From CAMLIZ01 sp966212505 (GTDB lineage: Bacteria; Pseudomonadota; Gammaproteobacteria; Burkholderiales; Burkholderiaceae_C), in contig CBIHRS010000017.1 in NCBI GenBank assembly GCA_966212505.1, forward strand, positions 51,270 through 115,269: a stretch of 64,000 bases of DNA. The letters run 5' to 3'. The notes beneath the pieces are model-generated. The model did not search any database and was not told the DNA's origin. It saw only the letters and a program-made list of their open reading frames with translations. This document shows, piece after piece, positions 8,802-19,225 of this stretch; the first letter of the stretch is position 1; the number at the start of each line of letters is the position of its first letter. The position numbers and the translations under genes were made by a program.

Positions 8802-9338
8802 ATGTCGCTCTTCTTCCGCCTGCATCGCTTCGCGCTCTGCGCCACGCTCGTCGCCATGTTCGGCGCTGCGCATGCCGACGAGCGCAGCGAGATCGAGCGC
8901 CTGTTCCACGCGGGCGACACCGCCGCCGCGTTGCAGCGCGCCGACCGCGCCATTGCAGCGGCACCGCGCGACGCGCAGCTGCGCTTCCTCAAGGCAGTGA
9001 TGCTCGCCGAGCTGAATCGGCGCGCCGAGGCGGAGGCCATGTATCTCGGCCTCACGCAAGACTTTCCCGAGCTGCCGGAGCCCTACAACAATCTCGCGGT
9101 GCTCTACGCCGCCAATGGCGAACTCGGCAAGGCACGCGAAGCGCTGGAGCTCGCGCTGCGCAACGATCCGTCCTACGCTACCGCGCATGAAAACCTGGGC
9201 GACGTGTACGTCCGGCTGGCAGTCCAGTCGTATGAGCGTGCGCACGGCGCCGGCACCGATCTGCAACGCAAGTTGCAACTGGCCCGGCAGTTGTTGCTTC
9301 GCATCGGCACCACCACCATCACGCCGGCCCAGCCCTGA
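8802..9338 (+). CDS. Exported TPR-repeat protein
   Basis: The 178-aa product has a cleavable-looking signal peptide (MSLFFRLHRFALCATLVAMFGAAHA, cut near residue 25). Tetratricopeptide units follow, with ELPEPYNNLAVLYAANGELGKAREALELALRNDPSYATAHENLGDVYVRLA the clearest pair. TPRs mediate protein contacts, so a periplasmic scaffold role is likely but the partner is unknown. It directly precedes two cyclophilin genes on the same strand, and a link to periplasmic folding is only an inference from that order. Confidence 0.8.
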   Translation: MSLFFRLHRFALCATLVAMFGAAHADERSEIERLFHAGDTAAALQRADRAIAAAPRDAQLRFLKAVMLAELNRRAEAEAMYLGLTQDFPELPEPYNNLAVLYAANGELGKAREALELALRNDPSYATAHENLGDVYVRLAVQSYERAHGAGTDLQRKLQLARQLLLRIGTTTITPAQP

Positions 9339-9400
9339 TTCACTTCCGCATTGATCTCGCCTCCGCGAGGTTCCCGATACGACACAAGGAGAGACACTCG

Positions 9401-9976
9401 ATGATCTGGTCACGCCGCATCGCCGCCACTGCCCTGCTCGCCGGCTCCAGCCTGCTGCTCGCCCTGCCCGCCTGGGCGCAGAAGGTCCGCCTGTCCACCA
9501 GCATGGGCGACATCGTCGTCGAGCTCGACAAGGCCAAGGCGCCGAAGACGGTCGACAACTTCGTGCAGTACGTGAAGGCCGGCCAGTACAACGGCACCAT
9601 CTTCCACCGCGTGATCGACAACTTCATGATCCAGGGCGGCGGCATGACGCCCGACATGAAGGAGAAGCCCACGCGCGCGCCGATTCCTCTCGAGAGCCGC
9701 AACGGCCTGAACAACGTGCGCGGCACCGTCGCGATGGCCCGCACGATGGACCCGAACTCGGCGACCGCCCAGTTCTTCATCAACGTGAAGGACAACGCCT
9801 TCCTCGACGCCGCCAACTCGCGCGACGGCAACGGCTATGCCGTGTTCGGCAAGGTCGTCGAGGGCATGGACGTGGTCGACAAGATCAGGGCCGTGCCCAC
9901 CACCGACAAGGGGCCGCACCAGAACGTGCCGGTGCAGCCTGTCATCATCAAGAACGCCACCCTCCTGGAGAAGTGA
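9401..9976 (+). CDS. Periplasmic peptidyl-prolyl cis-trans isomerase (cyclophilin)
   Basis: The 191-aa cyclophilin has a signal peptide ending LLLALPAWAQ (about residues 1-26), so it should act in the periplasm. Family blocks are FHRVIDNFMIQGGG, GTVAMARTMDPNSATAQFFINV and GYAVFGKVVEGMDVVDKI. AAGGAGAG just upstream of the ATG supports the start. It is one base from the cytoplasmic homologue that follows, which points to tandem duplication and co-expression. It corresponds functionally to E. coli PpiA. Confidence 0.92.
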   Translation: MIWSRRIAATALLAGSSLLLALPAWAQKVRLSTSMGDIVVELDKAKAPKTVDNFVQYVKAGQYNGTIFHRVIDNFMIQGGGMTPDMKEKPTRAPIPLESRNGLNNVRGTVAMARTMDPNSATAQFFINVKDNAFLDAANSRDGNGYAVFGKVVEGMDVVDKIRAVPTTDKGPHQNVPVQPVIIKNATLLEK

Positions 9977-9977
9977 C

Positions 9978-10478
9978 ATGACCAAGACCGTTGAACTGAC
10001 GACGAACAAGGGCGCCATCCGCATCGAGCTCGACGATGCCAAGGCGCCCGCCACGGTGGAGAACTTCCTCGCTTACGTGCGCAAGGGCCACTACGACGGC
10101 ACGGTGTTCCACCGCGTCATCAAGGGCTTCATGATCCAGGGCGGCGGCTTCGAAGCGGGCATGAAGCAGAAGCCCACCGATGCGCCGATCAACAACGAGT
10201 CGGCCAACGGCCTGAAGAACGAGCACTACACGCTGGCGATGGCGCGCACCTCGGCACCGCATTCGGCCACGGCCCAGTTCTTCATCAACACCACCAACAA
10301 CAGCTTCCTCGACAAGGACCGCGCGCAGGACGGCTGGGGCTACGCGGTGTTCGGCCGCGTGGTCGAAGGCAAGGAAGTGGTCGACGCCATCGAGAAGGTG
10401 GCCACGACCCGCAAGGCCGGCCACGCCGACGTGCCGGTGGAAGACGTGGTGATCGAGCGCGCCGTCGAGGTCGCCTGA
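9978..10478 (+). CDS. ppiB: Cytoplasmic peptidyl-prolyl cis-trans isomerase B
   Basis: The 166-aa cyclophilin has no signal peptide and acts on Xaa-Pro bonds in the cytoplasm. FHRVIKGFMIQGGG, HSATAQFFINT and GYAVFGRVVEGKEVVDAI are the active-site and core blocks. The ATG at 9978 begins one base after the preceding cyclophilin's stop, with CTGGAGAAG upstream as ribosome site. Longer upstream extension in this frame overlaps the previous gene and is rejected. lpxH follows after two bases. Confidence 0.94.
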   Translation: MTKTVELTTNKGAIRIELDDAKAPATVENFLAYVRKGHYDGTVFHRVIKGFMIQGGGFEAGMKQKPTDAPINNESANGLKNEHYTLAMARTSAPHSATAQFFINTTNNSFLDKDRAQDGWGYAVFGRVVEGKEVVDAIEKVATTRKAGHADVPVEDVVIERAVEVA

Positions 10479-10480
10479 GC

Positions 10481-11260
10481 TTGGAGGCCAGCGCCTTCGA
10501 ACGCTTCGATGCGCCTGCCTCCTGGCAGGCCATCGACTTCATTTCTGATCTGCACCTCGATGTGCAGCATCCGCAGACCTTCGAGGCCTGGCGCCGCCAT
10601 CTGTTGAACACCCCGGCCGACGCGGTGTTCCTGCTCGGTGACATCTTCGAGGCCTGGGTGGGCGACGATGCACGCACCAGCGGCTTCGAGCAACGATGTG
10701 CCGAGACGCTGAAGGCAGCATCGGCCCAGCGGTTCGTGGCGTTCATGGCCGGCAACCGTGATTTCCTCGTCGGCCCGGCGCTGCTCGACGAGTGCGGCGT
10801 CCGCCACCTTTCCGATCCCACGCTGCTGCAGGCCTGGGAACACACCGCATTGCTGACCCACGGTGATGCGCTATGCCTCGCGGATGCCGACTACCAGCGC
10901 TTTCGTGCCATGGTGCGCCAGCCCGAGTGGCAGCAGGACTTCCTGTCGCGGCCGCTGGCCGAACGACGCGCGATCGCGCGTCAGCTTCGCGATGCCAGCC
11001 AGGCCAAACAGGCCGACATGCCGGCCGAGGAATGGGCCGACGTGGATGCCGGCGCCGCGGTGGCATGGTTGAAGCAAGCCGGCACTGCACAGATGGTGCA
11101 CGGCCACACGCATCGGCCCGGCACGAGCGAGCTTGCACCCGGCGTCATCCGGCACGTCCTCAGCGACTGGGATCTCGACGTCCCCATGCCGCGAGCGGAG
11201 GTGCTGCGACTCACCCGTGCCGGGTTCGAACGCCTGACATCCGAGCAGGCTCTTCGCTGA
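10481..11260 (+). CDS. lpxH: UDP-2,3-diacylglucosamine diphosphatase
   Basis: The 259-aa calcineurin-like metallophosphoesterase hydrolyses UDP-2,3-diacylglucosamine to lipid X in lipid A synthesis. Metal and phosphate ligands are present: D23 and H25 (ISDLHLD), D54 (LLGDIFEAW), N92-R93-D94 (GNRD), H127 (HGD) and HGHTH (207-211). The start is a TTG at 10481, two bases after the ppiB stop, which implies translational coupling. The next gene's ATG overlaps its stop by one base. Length is slightly above the 240-aa E. coli enzyme. Confidence 0.93.
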   Translation: MEASAFERFDAPASWQAIDFISDLHLDVQHPQTFEAWRRHLLNTPADAVFLLGDIFEAWVGDDARTSGFEQRCAETLKAASAQRFVAFMAGNRDFLVGPALLDECGVRHLSDPTLLQAWEHTALLTHGDALCLADADYQRFRAMVRQPEWQQDFLSRPLAERRAIARQLRDASQAKQADMPAEEWADVDAGAAVAWLKQAGTAQMVHGHTHRPGTSELAPGVIRHVLSDWDLDVPMPRAEVLRLTRAGFERLTSEQALR

Positions 11261-12048
11261 TGCTGCGGGGGTTATGGCAGCGCTGGCGCCGTCAGCGCGA
11301 GGACAAGTCGATCGAACGGCGCGCGATTCCGGATGCGCTGTGGCAGCTGACGCTCGCGCGCTACCCGTTCCTCGCGCAGCGAAGCCCCGATGACCTGCAG
11401 GCCCTGCGCGACATGACCAGCCTGTTCCTCGACCAGAAGGAATTCCACGGCGCGCAAGGCTTCGACGTCACCGACGACATCGCGGTGGCGGTCGCGGCGC
11501 AGGCCTGCGTTCCGGTGCTGCAGCTCGGGCTGGATGCCTACCGGCGGGTCTACAGCATCATCATGCATGCCGATGAAGTGGTGGCCCGGCGCGAGGTCGT
11601 CGACGACGATGGTGTGGTGCACACCTATGACGACGAACTGCTCGGCGAGATGTTCACGGTCGAGACGGGGCAGATCATGCTGGCCTGGTCGCCGGTGCGC
11701 GATGCCCATGAGCTCGCCGAATGGGGTTGCAACGTCGTGATCCACGAGTTCGCCCACGTGCTGGACGCCCTCAATGGCGAGCTCGACGGCATTCCCGGGC
11801 CGATGCCCGCTGGCGATCAACGACACTGGGCCGGAGTGCTGGAAGCCGAGTACGACGCCTTCTGCGACCGGGTCGATGCCGGCGAGGACACCGCCCTCGA
11901 TCCCTACGGGGCAGAGGCCCTCGACGAGTTCTTCGCGGTGGCGGCCGAGGCCTTCTTCGTTGCGCCGCTGGCCATGAAAAAAGAGCAGCCGGCGCTGTAC
12001 CGGCTGCTCTCGGGATACTTCCGGCAGGACCCTGCGGCCCTGCCCTAG
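11260..12048 (+). CDS. mtfA: MtfA-like zinc metallopeptidase (M90 family)
   Basis: The 262-aa protein carries the zinc motif HEFAH (residues 162-166) within WGCNVVIHEFAHVLDALNGELDG, and a downstream conserved Glu in DEFFAVAAEAFF, as in E. coli MtfA. MtfA binds the glucose repressor Mlc in enterobacteria, and whether that holds here is unknown. The ATG overlaps the lpxH stop by one base (TGATG), so it ends the ppi–lpxH operon. Its last 70 bases also contain a complete terminator for the opposing clpA gene (see that entry). Confidence 0.85.
   Translation: MLRGLWQRWRRQREDKSIERRAIPDALWQLTLARYPFLAQRSPDDLQALRDMTSLFLDQKEFHGAQGFDVTDDIAVAVAAQACVPVLQLGLDAYRRVYSIIMHADEVVARREVVDDDGVVHTYDDELLGEMFTVETGQIMLAWSPVRDAHELAEWGCNVVIHEFAHVLDALNGELDGIPGPMPAGDQRHWAGVLEAEYDAFCDRVDAGEDTALDPYGAEALDEFFAVAAEAFFVAPLAMKKEQPALYRLLSGYFRQDPAALP
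11977..12010 (-). terminator. clpA terminator inside the mtfA coding sequence
   Basis: On the minus strand a perfect 11-base stem (12010-12000 with 11992-11982, 7-base loop) is followed by six consecutive T (11982-11977). It lies 42 bases past the clpA stop. On the plus strand the same bases encode residues near KKEQPALYRLLS of the MtfA-like protein. Confidence 0.85.
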
Positions 12049-12051
12049 CAC

Positions 12052-14357
<2,306 letters not shown>

Positions 14358-14361
<4 letters not shown>

Positions 14362-14714
14362 GCGGCCTCCATAATGCACTGCAACGGATGACCGGCGCGG
14401 CGGGCCGCGGCGAGCACCAGTTCTACCTTCGTCGCGGCCACGTCCTTGGTGTACACACCGCAGACGCCGCGTCCTTCATGATGAATCTTCAGCATGATCT
14501 GGGTTGCTGTTTCCAGATCGCGCTTGAAGTATTCCTGCAACACCATCACCACAAACTCCATCGGGGTGTAGTCGTCATTCAGCATGACGACCTGGTACAT
14601 CGGCGGAGGCTCGGTTTTGGCTGTTTTTCGTTCCGCCACGACCGCGCCCTGGCCGTCGTCTGGACGAGGCAAGAGCGGCGGCGACGCAGGCGGCTGATTC
14701 GGGTCCACTGGCAT
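14358..14714 (-). CDS. clpS: ClpS adaptor protein
   Basis: The 118-aa adaptor delivers N-end-rule substrates to ClpA. After a Pro-rich N-terminal arm, the core has YQVVMLNDDYTPMEFVV, where the ND-D residues line the N-degron pocket, and HHEGRGVCGVYTKDVA. Its stop overlaps the clpA start by four bases. A cold-shock gene is transcribed divergently from the other side of a 248-base interval, an order seen in many proteobacteria. Confidence 0.97.
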
Positions 14715-14879
14715 GGATTCATTCTAATGACATGACGTCTTCCGTTGCTTTGGCAACGTCGATGCCACTCATATTGCACCGGTTGAACCTGGATCAAGGC
14801 GCGAATTAGCGACGCGACTCCCCCTTTGATGATTTTTTGCCGTGCGAAGCCGGCGTTCAGCCGGCTGGCTGACACGAAC

Positions 14880-14909
14880 TTGACACCGTGCGTTTCAGCC
14901 CCTGACAAT
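14880..14909 (+). promoter_or_regulatory. Candidate promoter of the cold-shock gene
   Basis: A consensus -35 TTGACA (14880-14885) and GACAAT (14904-14909) are spaced 18 bases apart. They would leave a leader of about 50 bases before the ATG at 14963. A ribosome site (CTGGAGGAG) precedes the ATG. The rest of the 14715-14962 interval shows no gene. Confidence 0.5.
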
Positions 14910-14962
14910 CCCCGCGCTAACAATCCACGCGCAAACACGCGGGAGCCTGGAGGAGACTGGCG

Positions 14963-15241
14963 ATGGCCATCGGTACGGTGAAGTGGTTCAACGACGCCAA
15001 GGGGTTTGGCTTCATTGAACCGGAGGGCGGCGGCGCGGACGTTTTCGCGCATTTTTCGGCAATCCAGATGGAAGGTTTCCGAACCCTCAAACAGGGGAGT
15101 CAGGTCTACTATGACCTGGTGCAGGGCCCCAAGGGTGATCTGGCGCAGAACATTCGCCCGGTCGAGAAGAGCGAAGTCGCCCCCGCGGTGCTCGCTTCGG
15201 CCACCGCCGCTGGCGATGGCTCGCTGGCCCTGGCCGGCTGA
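14963..15241 (+). CDS. Cold-shock-domain protein
   Basis: The 92-aa protein has a full cold-shock domain (residues 1-68) with RNP1 KGFGFIEPE and RNP2 DVFAHFSAI, which bind single-stranded nucleic acid. A 24-residue Ala/Gly-rich tail (EVAPAVLASATAAGDGSLALAG) extends it beyond the usual 67-70 aa, a feature of CspD-like and some Burkholderiales proteins. It is divergent from clpS/clpA and ends at a strong terminator. Confidence 0.93.
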   Translation: MAIGTVKWFNDAKGFGFIEPEGGGADVFAHFSAIQMEGFRTLKQGSQVYYDLVQGPKGDLAQNIRPVEKSEVAPAVLASATAAGDGSLALAG

Positions 15242-15273
15242 ACCCGCCCGGGCACCCGGGATACCCAAACGAC

Positions 15274-15297
15274 AAAGCCCGCCATCGGCGGGCTTTT
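15274..15297 (+). terminator. Terminator of the cold-shock gene
   Basis: AAAGCCCGCC (15274-15283), an ATC loop and GGCGGGCTTT (15287-15296) are followed by a T. The A-rich 5' side lets it act for the convergent icd gene too. Confidence 0.85.
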
Positions 15298-15332
15298 CTG
15301 CATTCGGGCCGCCCCGCGGGCGGCCAGCCGGA

Positions 15333-16586
15333 TCACATGTTCTCGATCATCACCTGACCGAAACCAGAGCACGACACCTGGGTCGCACCGTCCATCAGGC
15401 GGGCGAAGTCATAGGTGACCTTCTTGCTCAGGATCGACTTCTCCATCGAGCTGATGATCAGGTCGGCCGCTTCGGTCCAGCCCATGTGGCGCAGCATCAT
15501 CTCGGCCGAGAGGATCTCGGAGCCGGGGTTGACGTAGTCCTTGCCCGCGTACTTGGGCGCCGTGCCGTGGGTGGCTTCGAACATCGCCACCGAGTCCGAC
15601 AGGTTGGCGCCCGGAGCGATGCCGATGCCGCCGACCTGGGCCGCCAGCGCGTCGGAGACGTAGTCGCCGTTGAGGTTCAGCGTGGCGATCACGGAGTATT
15701 CAGCCGGGCGCAGCAGGATTTGCTGCAGGAACGCGTCGGCGATCGAATCCTTGATGACGATTTCCTTGCCCGTCTTCGGATTCTTGAACTTGCACCACGG
15801 GCCGCCGTCGATCAGCTCGGCGCCGAACTCGCGCTGGGCCAGCGCGTAGCCCCAGTCACGGAAGCCGCCTTCCGTGAACTTCATGATGTTGCCCTTGTGC
15901 ACCAGCGTGACCGACGGCTTGTCGTTGTCGATCGCGTACTGGATGGCCTTGCGCACCAGGCGCTCGGTGCCCTCGCGCGAGACGGGCTTGATGCCGATGC
16001 CCGAGGTTTCCGGGAAACGGATCTTCTTGACGCCCATTTCCTTGATCAGGAAGTCGATGACCTTCTTGGCCTTGTCGCTCTGGGCTTCGTATTCGATGCC
16101 GGCGTAGATGTCTTCGGAGTTCTCGCGGAAGATGACCATGTTGGTCTTCTCCGGCTCCTTCACCGGCGAGGGCACGCCCTTGAAGTACTGGATCGGCCGC
16201 AGGCAGACGTAGAGGTCGAGTTCCTGGCGCAGCGCCACGTTCAGCGAGCGGATGCCGCCACCCACGGGGGTGGTCAGCGGGCCCTTGATAGAGACGACGT
16301 AGTCCTTCAGGACCTGCAGCGTCTCCTCGGGCAGCCACACGTCGGGGCCGTAGATCTTGGTCGACTTCTCGCCGGCGTAGATCTCCATCCAGTGGATCTT
16401 CTTCTTGCCGCCGTAGGCCTTCTCGACCGCAGCATCCACCACCTTGATCATCACCGGCGTGATGTCGAAGCCGGTGCCGTCGCCCTCGATGTAGGGGATG
16501 ATCGGATGGTCAGGGACGTTGAGCGAGAAGTCGGCGTTGACGGTGATCTTCTGCCCGCCCTCGGGCACCTTGATGTGCTGATACAT
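15333..16586 (-). CDS. icd: NADP-dependent isocitrate dehydrogenase
   Basis: The 417-aa TCA-cycle enzyme oxidatively decarboxylates isocitrate to 2-oxoglutarate. The substrate loop IRSLNVALRQELDLYVCLRP contains the regulatory serine equivalent (S in RSLN). RENSEDIYAGIEY and NLNGDYVSDALAAQVGGIG supply further isocitrate and metal ligands. FEATHGTAPKYAG with downstream Lys and Tyr fits NADP preference. Length equals that of E. coli Icd, and its MYQHIKVPEGGQKI start is the family norm. Confidence 0.97.
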   Translation of the reverse strand: MYQHIKVPEGGQKITVNADFSLNVPDHPIIPYIEGDGTGFDITPVMIKVVDAAVEKAYGGKKKIHWMEIYAGEKSTKIYGPDVWLPEETLQVLKDYVVSIKGPLTTPVGGGIRSLNVALRQELDLYVCLRPIQYFKGVPSPVKEPEKTNMVIFRENSEDIYAGIEYEAQSDKAKKVIDFLIKEMGVKKIRFPETSGIGIKPVSREGTERLVRKAIQYAIDNDKPSVTLVHKGNIMKFTEGGFRDWGYALAQREFGAELIDGGPWCKFKNPKTGKEIVIKDSIADAFLQQILLRPAEYSVIATLNLNGDYVSDALAAQVGGIGIAPGANLSDSVAMFEATHGTAPKYAGKDYVNPGSEILSAEMMLRHMGWTEAADLIISSMEKSILSKKVTYDFARLMDGATQVSCSGFGQVMIENM

Positions 16587-16718
16587 GTGAGATGGCTCTG
16601 CGGTGTGAGACTAGAGGGAAAACTCCAAGCGCGGGATTCTATGACAGCCGGCCTTTCGACTGGCTGTCGCCACTGTCGTGAGTGCGGCTGTCAACCGACC
16701 GTGAAGGCGCCGCGTTCT

Positions 16719-16774
16719 CACCTCGCCTCCCCGAACGAGGGAGGTGAATTCAAACTTTCGAAAGGTAAATTCAA
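16719..16774 (+). promoter_or_regulatory. Leader hairpin and duplicated ribosome-site motif
   Basis: CACCTC-G-CCTC (16719-16729) can pair with GAGG-GAGGTG (16737-16746), a 10-base stem with one bulge and a 7-base loop. The 3' arm holds the strong purine motif GGGAGGTG. The stretch AGGTGAATTCAAA (16742-16754) is repeated as AGGTAAATTCAAA (16763-16775), and the second copy directly precedes the ATG. One Shine-Dalgarno copy is thus buried in the stem and the other is exposed. Confidence 0.45.
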
Positions 16775-16975
16775 ATGAACAAGCTCCTGGCTGCCCTGAT
16801 CGCCGCTGCTTTCGCCACCGGCGCCTTCGCCGCCACCGACGCCAAGAAGGAAGAGAAGAAGGCTGAAGCCGCCCCGGCCGCCGCCTCCGCTGCTTCCGGC
16901 GCCAAGGCCGAGAAGAAGGCTGAAAAGAAGGCCGAGAAGAAGGCTGAGAAGGCCGAGAAGGCTGCTTCCAAGTAA
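16775..16975 (+). CDS. Small exported Lys/Ala/Glu-rich protein
   Basis: The 66-aa product starts with a signal peptide (MNKLLAALIAAAFATGAFAA, cut near residue 20). The mature part is almost only Lys, Ala and Glu and contains tandem EKKA units (KAEKKAEKKAEKKAEKAEKA), so it should be a highly charged helix or disordered. Similar ORFs occur in Comamonadaceae-type genomes and are often mislabelled TolA-like. No enzymatic motif is visible. AAAGGT nine bases upstream is the likely ribosome site, and two hairpins follow the stop. Confidence 0.75.
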   Translation: MNKLLAALIAAAFATGAFAATDAKKEEKKAEAAPAAASAASGAKAEKKAEKKAEKKAEKAEKAASK

Positions 16976-16991
16976 TTCACTTGGAAATTCC

Positions 16992-17048
16992 GGAGCGGTC
17001 TCGCTGCCGCTCCTGGAGCCCAGAACGCCCGGCATCGTCCGGGCGTTC
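16992..17048 (+). terminator. Two tandem hairpins after the Lys/Ala-rich gene
   Basis: GGAGCGG/CCGCTCC (16992-16998 and 17007-17013) and GAACGCCCGG/CCGGGCGTTC (17023-17032 and 17039-17048) are both perfect. The second is followed by a weak T-rich stretch. They separate this gene from the convergent TauE-like gene. Confidence 0.6.
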
Positions 17049-17061
17049 TCGTTTCTGGCTG

Positions 17062-17760
17062 TCAGCCGAAACACCATGCCAGCGCCCGCTGCCAGAGGCC
17101 GTGGCCGAGCGCCCAGCCGGACGCGGCGACCAACCCGAGGCCGGCCAGTCTGACCGTCCACCCGCTCAGTGCCGCACCGTCGGCGAGGGTCTGACGCCCT
17201 CCCGCGAGCCTCACCCACAGCGCCGGCCCCAGCCAAAGCCCCGTCGATGACGCGACGGCAAACGCCGCCATCGCCGCGGCGCCAGTCCACGGCGAATCGG
17301 CCAGCGCCGCGATCAGCAGTGCCGATTGCAGCAGGCCGCACGGCCAAGCCACCCACAGCAGGCCGGCCGTGGCCGATCGCGCCGGACCACTGATCCGCTG
17401 CCAGCCGCTTGGCAGGGGCGAGCAGGCGGCAGACCGCCCGAATCCTCCCGCCCCCAGCCAGCCCGGCATCCGGCCGGAACTCAGCAGCCACAGTCCCAGC
17501 ACCAGAGCGGCCAAGTGGATCAGCAGCCAGAGCGGTCGCAGCGCGGGCGCCCAGCGCGCCAGCATTTCCACCGCCGCCACGCTGGAGGCAGCGATGGCGC
17601 CCGCCGCGGCATAGCTCAGCAGCCTGCCGCCCTGGAATGCGCCCGCGGACCCGCCGCCGCGGCGGGTCAGAGCCCCGCAGGCGGCACCACACATCGCCGT
17701 GCAATGCGGTGCGCCGGCCAGGCCCATCGCGCCCGCGGTGAGGATCAACGCGAGGTTCAC
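17062..17760 (-). CDS. TauE/SafE-like (UreH-domain) membrane protein
   Basis: The 232-aa protein has about six hydrophobic segments. Near the N-terminus is the conserved GLAGAPHCTAMCGAACGAL, the His/Cys motif of the COG2836 'heavy-metal transport' family often found beside cbb3 oxidase genes. A role in metal handling for oxidase assembly is an inference from the motif and position. The start is a GTG at 17760 with GAGGGG five bases upstream, seven bases after the hemN stop, so it is co-transcribed with hemN. Confidence 0.82.
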   Translation of the reverse strand: MNLALILTAGAMGLAGAPHCTAMCGAACGALTRRGGGSAGAFQGGRLLSYAAAGAIAASSVAAVEMLARWAPALRPLWLLIHLAALVLGLWLLSSGRMPGWLGAGGFGRSAACSPLPSGWQRISGPARSATAGLLWVAWPCGLLQSALLIAALADSPWTGAAAMAAFAVASSTGLWLGPALWVRLAGGRQTLADGAALSGWTVRLAGLGLVAASGWALGHGLWQRALAWCFG

Positions 17761-17767
17761 GCGCCCC

Positions 17768-19189
17768 TCAGATGATGCGCGAGAAGCGCTCGCGGGTGCG
17801 ATCGGCCTGCAGGTGGCGATCGAACACCATCGCCACCGCGCGAACGAAGTACCAGCCCGCGGCGGTGACCTGGAGGGCCCGAGGTTCGCGCTCGACGAGA
17901 CCTTCGTCGATCAGCGGCTGCAACTGGGCCAGCTCGGCGGCGAAGTACTCCTCCATCGAGATCAGGTGCGCGAGCTCGATCGATTCGAACTCCACCCGGC
18001 CCTGACACATCAGCGCCATGATCACCGCCCGCCGCAGCAGGTCGTCACGCGTGAGCGCCAGCCCGCGCACGACCGGAAACTGGCCCTGGCGCAGCGCGTC
18101 GTAGTACTCGTCCAGGGTCTTGGCGTTCTGGCTGTAGGTGGCGCCGACGCGGCCGATCGCAGAGACGCCCAGGCCGATCAGGTCGCAATCCGGCTGGGTG
18201 CTGTAACCCTGGAAGTTGCGGTGCAGCCGGCCCTGCCGCTTGGCCACTGCGAGCGAATCGTTCGGCAGCGCGAAATGGTCCATCCCGATGTAGGTGTAGC
18301 CCTGCGAGAGGAAGCCGCTCAGCGCGCCGCCCAGCATCTCGATGCGGGCACCGGCGCTCGGCAGCTCGGCGGAGACGATGCGCCGCTGCGGCTTGAAGCG
18401 CTGCGGCAGGTGGGCATAGGCATACAGCGCGATGCGGTCGGGCTTGAGGCCGGCCACCTGCTGGATGGTGCGGGCAAAGGAGGTCGGCGTCTGCCGAGGC
18501 AGGCCGTAGATCAGGTCGACGTTGATCGACTGGAAGCGTGCAGCGCGCGCCGCCAGCATCAGCTCCCGCACGTCTTCATACGGCTGCACGCGGTGCACCG
18601 CCTGCTGGACTTGCGGATCGAAATCCTGCACGCCGAAGCTGATGCGGTTGAAGCCGAGGCTGGCGAGGTGCTCAAGCCGGGCCGGCGTCGCGGTGCGCGG
18701 ATCGACTTCGATCGACAGCTCCGACGTGGCCACGAAGCGGAACGCGCGCCTGATCGATGCCATCAGCCGGTCGAGCTCGGCATCGGAAAGAAAGGTCGGC
18801 GTGCCGCCCCCGAGGTGCAGCTGTGAGATCGCCTGGCCGGCGCCGAGCACCTGCACATGGAGATCGATCTCGCGCTCCAGCGCATCGAGGTATTCGGCGG
18901 CCCGCTCATGGTGCCGCGTGATGACCTTGTTGCAGGCGCAGTAGTAGCACACCGACTCGCAGAACGGGATGTGCACATAGAGCGACAGTGGCGCGCGGCC
19001 GCCGACCGTGGCGCCGTCCGCGCGCTGGCGCAGCGCCTGGGCGTAGTCGGCCGGACCGAAGGCTTCGACGAAACGGTCCGCCGTGGGGTAGGAGGTATAG
19101 CGCGGACCCGAGACGTCGAGCCGCTGCAGCAGCTCCGGCGTGAAGGCAGGAACGGTGCTCGCGGAGGTTTCGCAGGATGCTGTGTGCAT
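17768..19189 (-). CDS. hemN: Oxygen-independent coproporphyrinogen III dehydrogenase
   Basis: The 473-aa radical-SAM enzyme converts coproporphyrinogen III to protoporphyrinogen IX without oxygen, supplying haem for the cbb3 oxidase under low oxygen. The cluster motif is C77-x3-C81-x2-C84 (IPFCESVCYYCAC), followed by LGGGTPTFLS and the HemN C-terminal domain. SGPRYTSYPTADRF is the family's N-terminal substrate-binding segment. The ATG at 19189 sits downstream of an FNR-type box shared with divergent fnr. Longer upstream frame overlaps fnr and is not coding. Confidence 0.95.
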   Translation of the reverse strand: MHTASCETSASTVPAFTPELLQRLDVSGPRYTSYPTADRFVEAFGPADYAQALRQRADGATVGGRAPLSLYVHIPFCESVCYYCACNKVITRHHERAAEYLDALEREIDLHVQVLGAGQAISQLHLGGGTPTFLSDAELDRLMASIRRAFRFVATSELSIEVDPRTATPARLEHLASLGFNRISFGVQDFDPQVQQAVHRVQPYEDVRELMLAARAARFQSINVDLIYGLPRQTPTSFARTIQQVAGLKPDRIALYAYAHLPQRFKPQRRIVSAELPSAGARIEMLGGALSGFLSQGYTYIGMDHFALPNDSLAVAKRQGRLHRNFQGYSTQPDCDLIGLGVSAIGRVGATYSQNAKTLDEYYDALRQGQFPVVRGLALTRDDLLRRAVIMALMCQGRVEFESIELAHLISMEEYFAAELAQLQPLIDEGLVEREPRALQVTAAGWYFVRAVAMVFDRHLQADRTRERFSRII

Positions 19190-19225
19190 GGTGCATTCAC
19201 TGTGCCAAAGCGATCCGCCGCCGCC

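Noticed and set aside
15006..16778. Plus-strand open frame across the cold-shock gene and icd
   Set aside because: It is out of frame with the cold-shock gene and antisense to icd. No domain is recognised.
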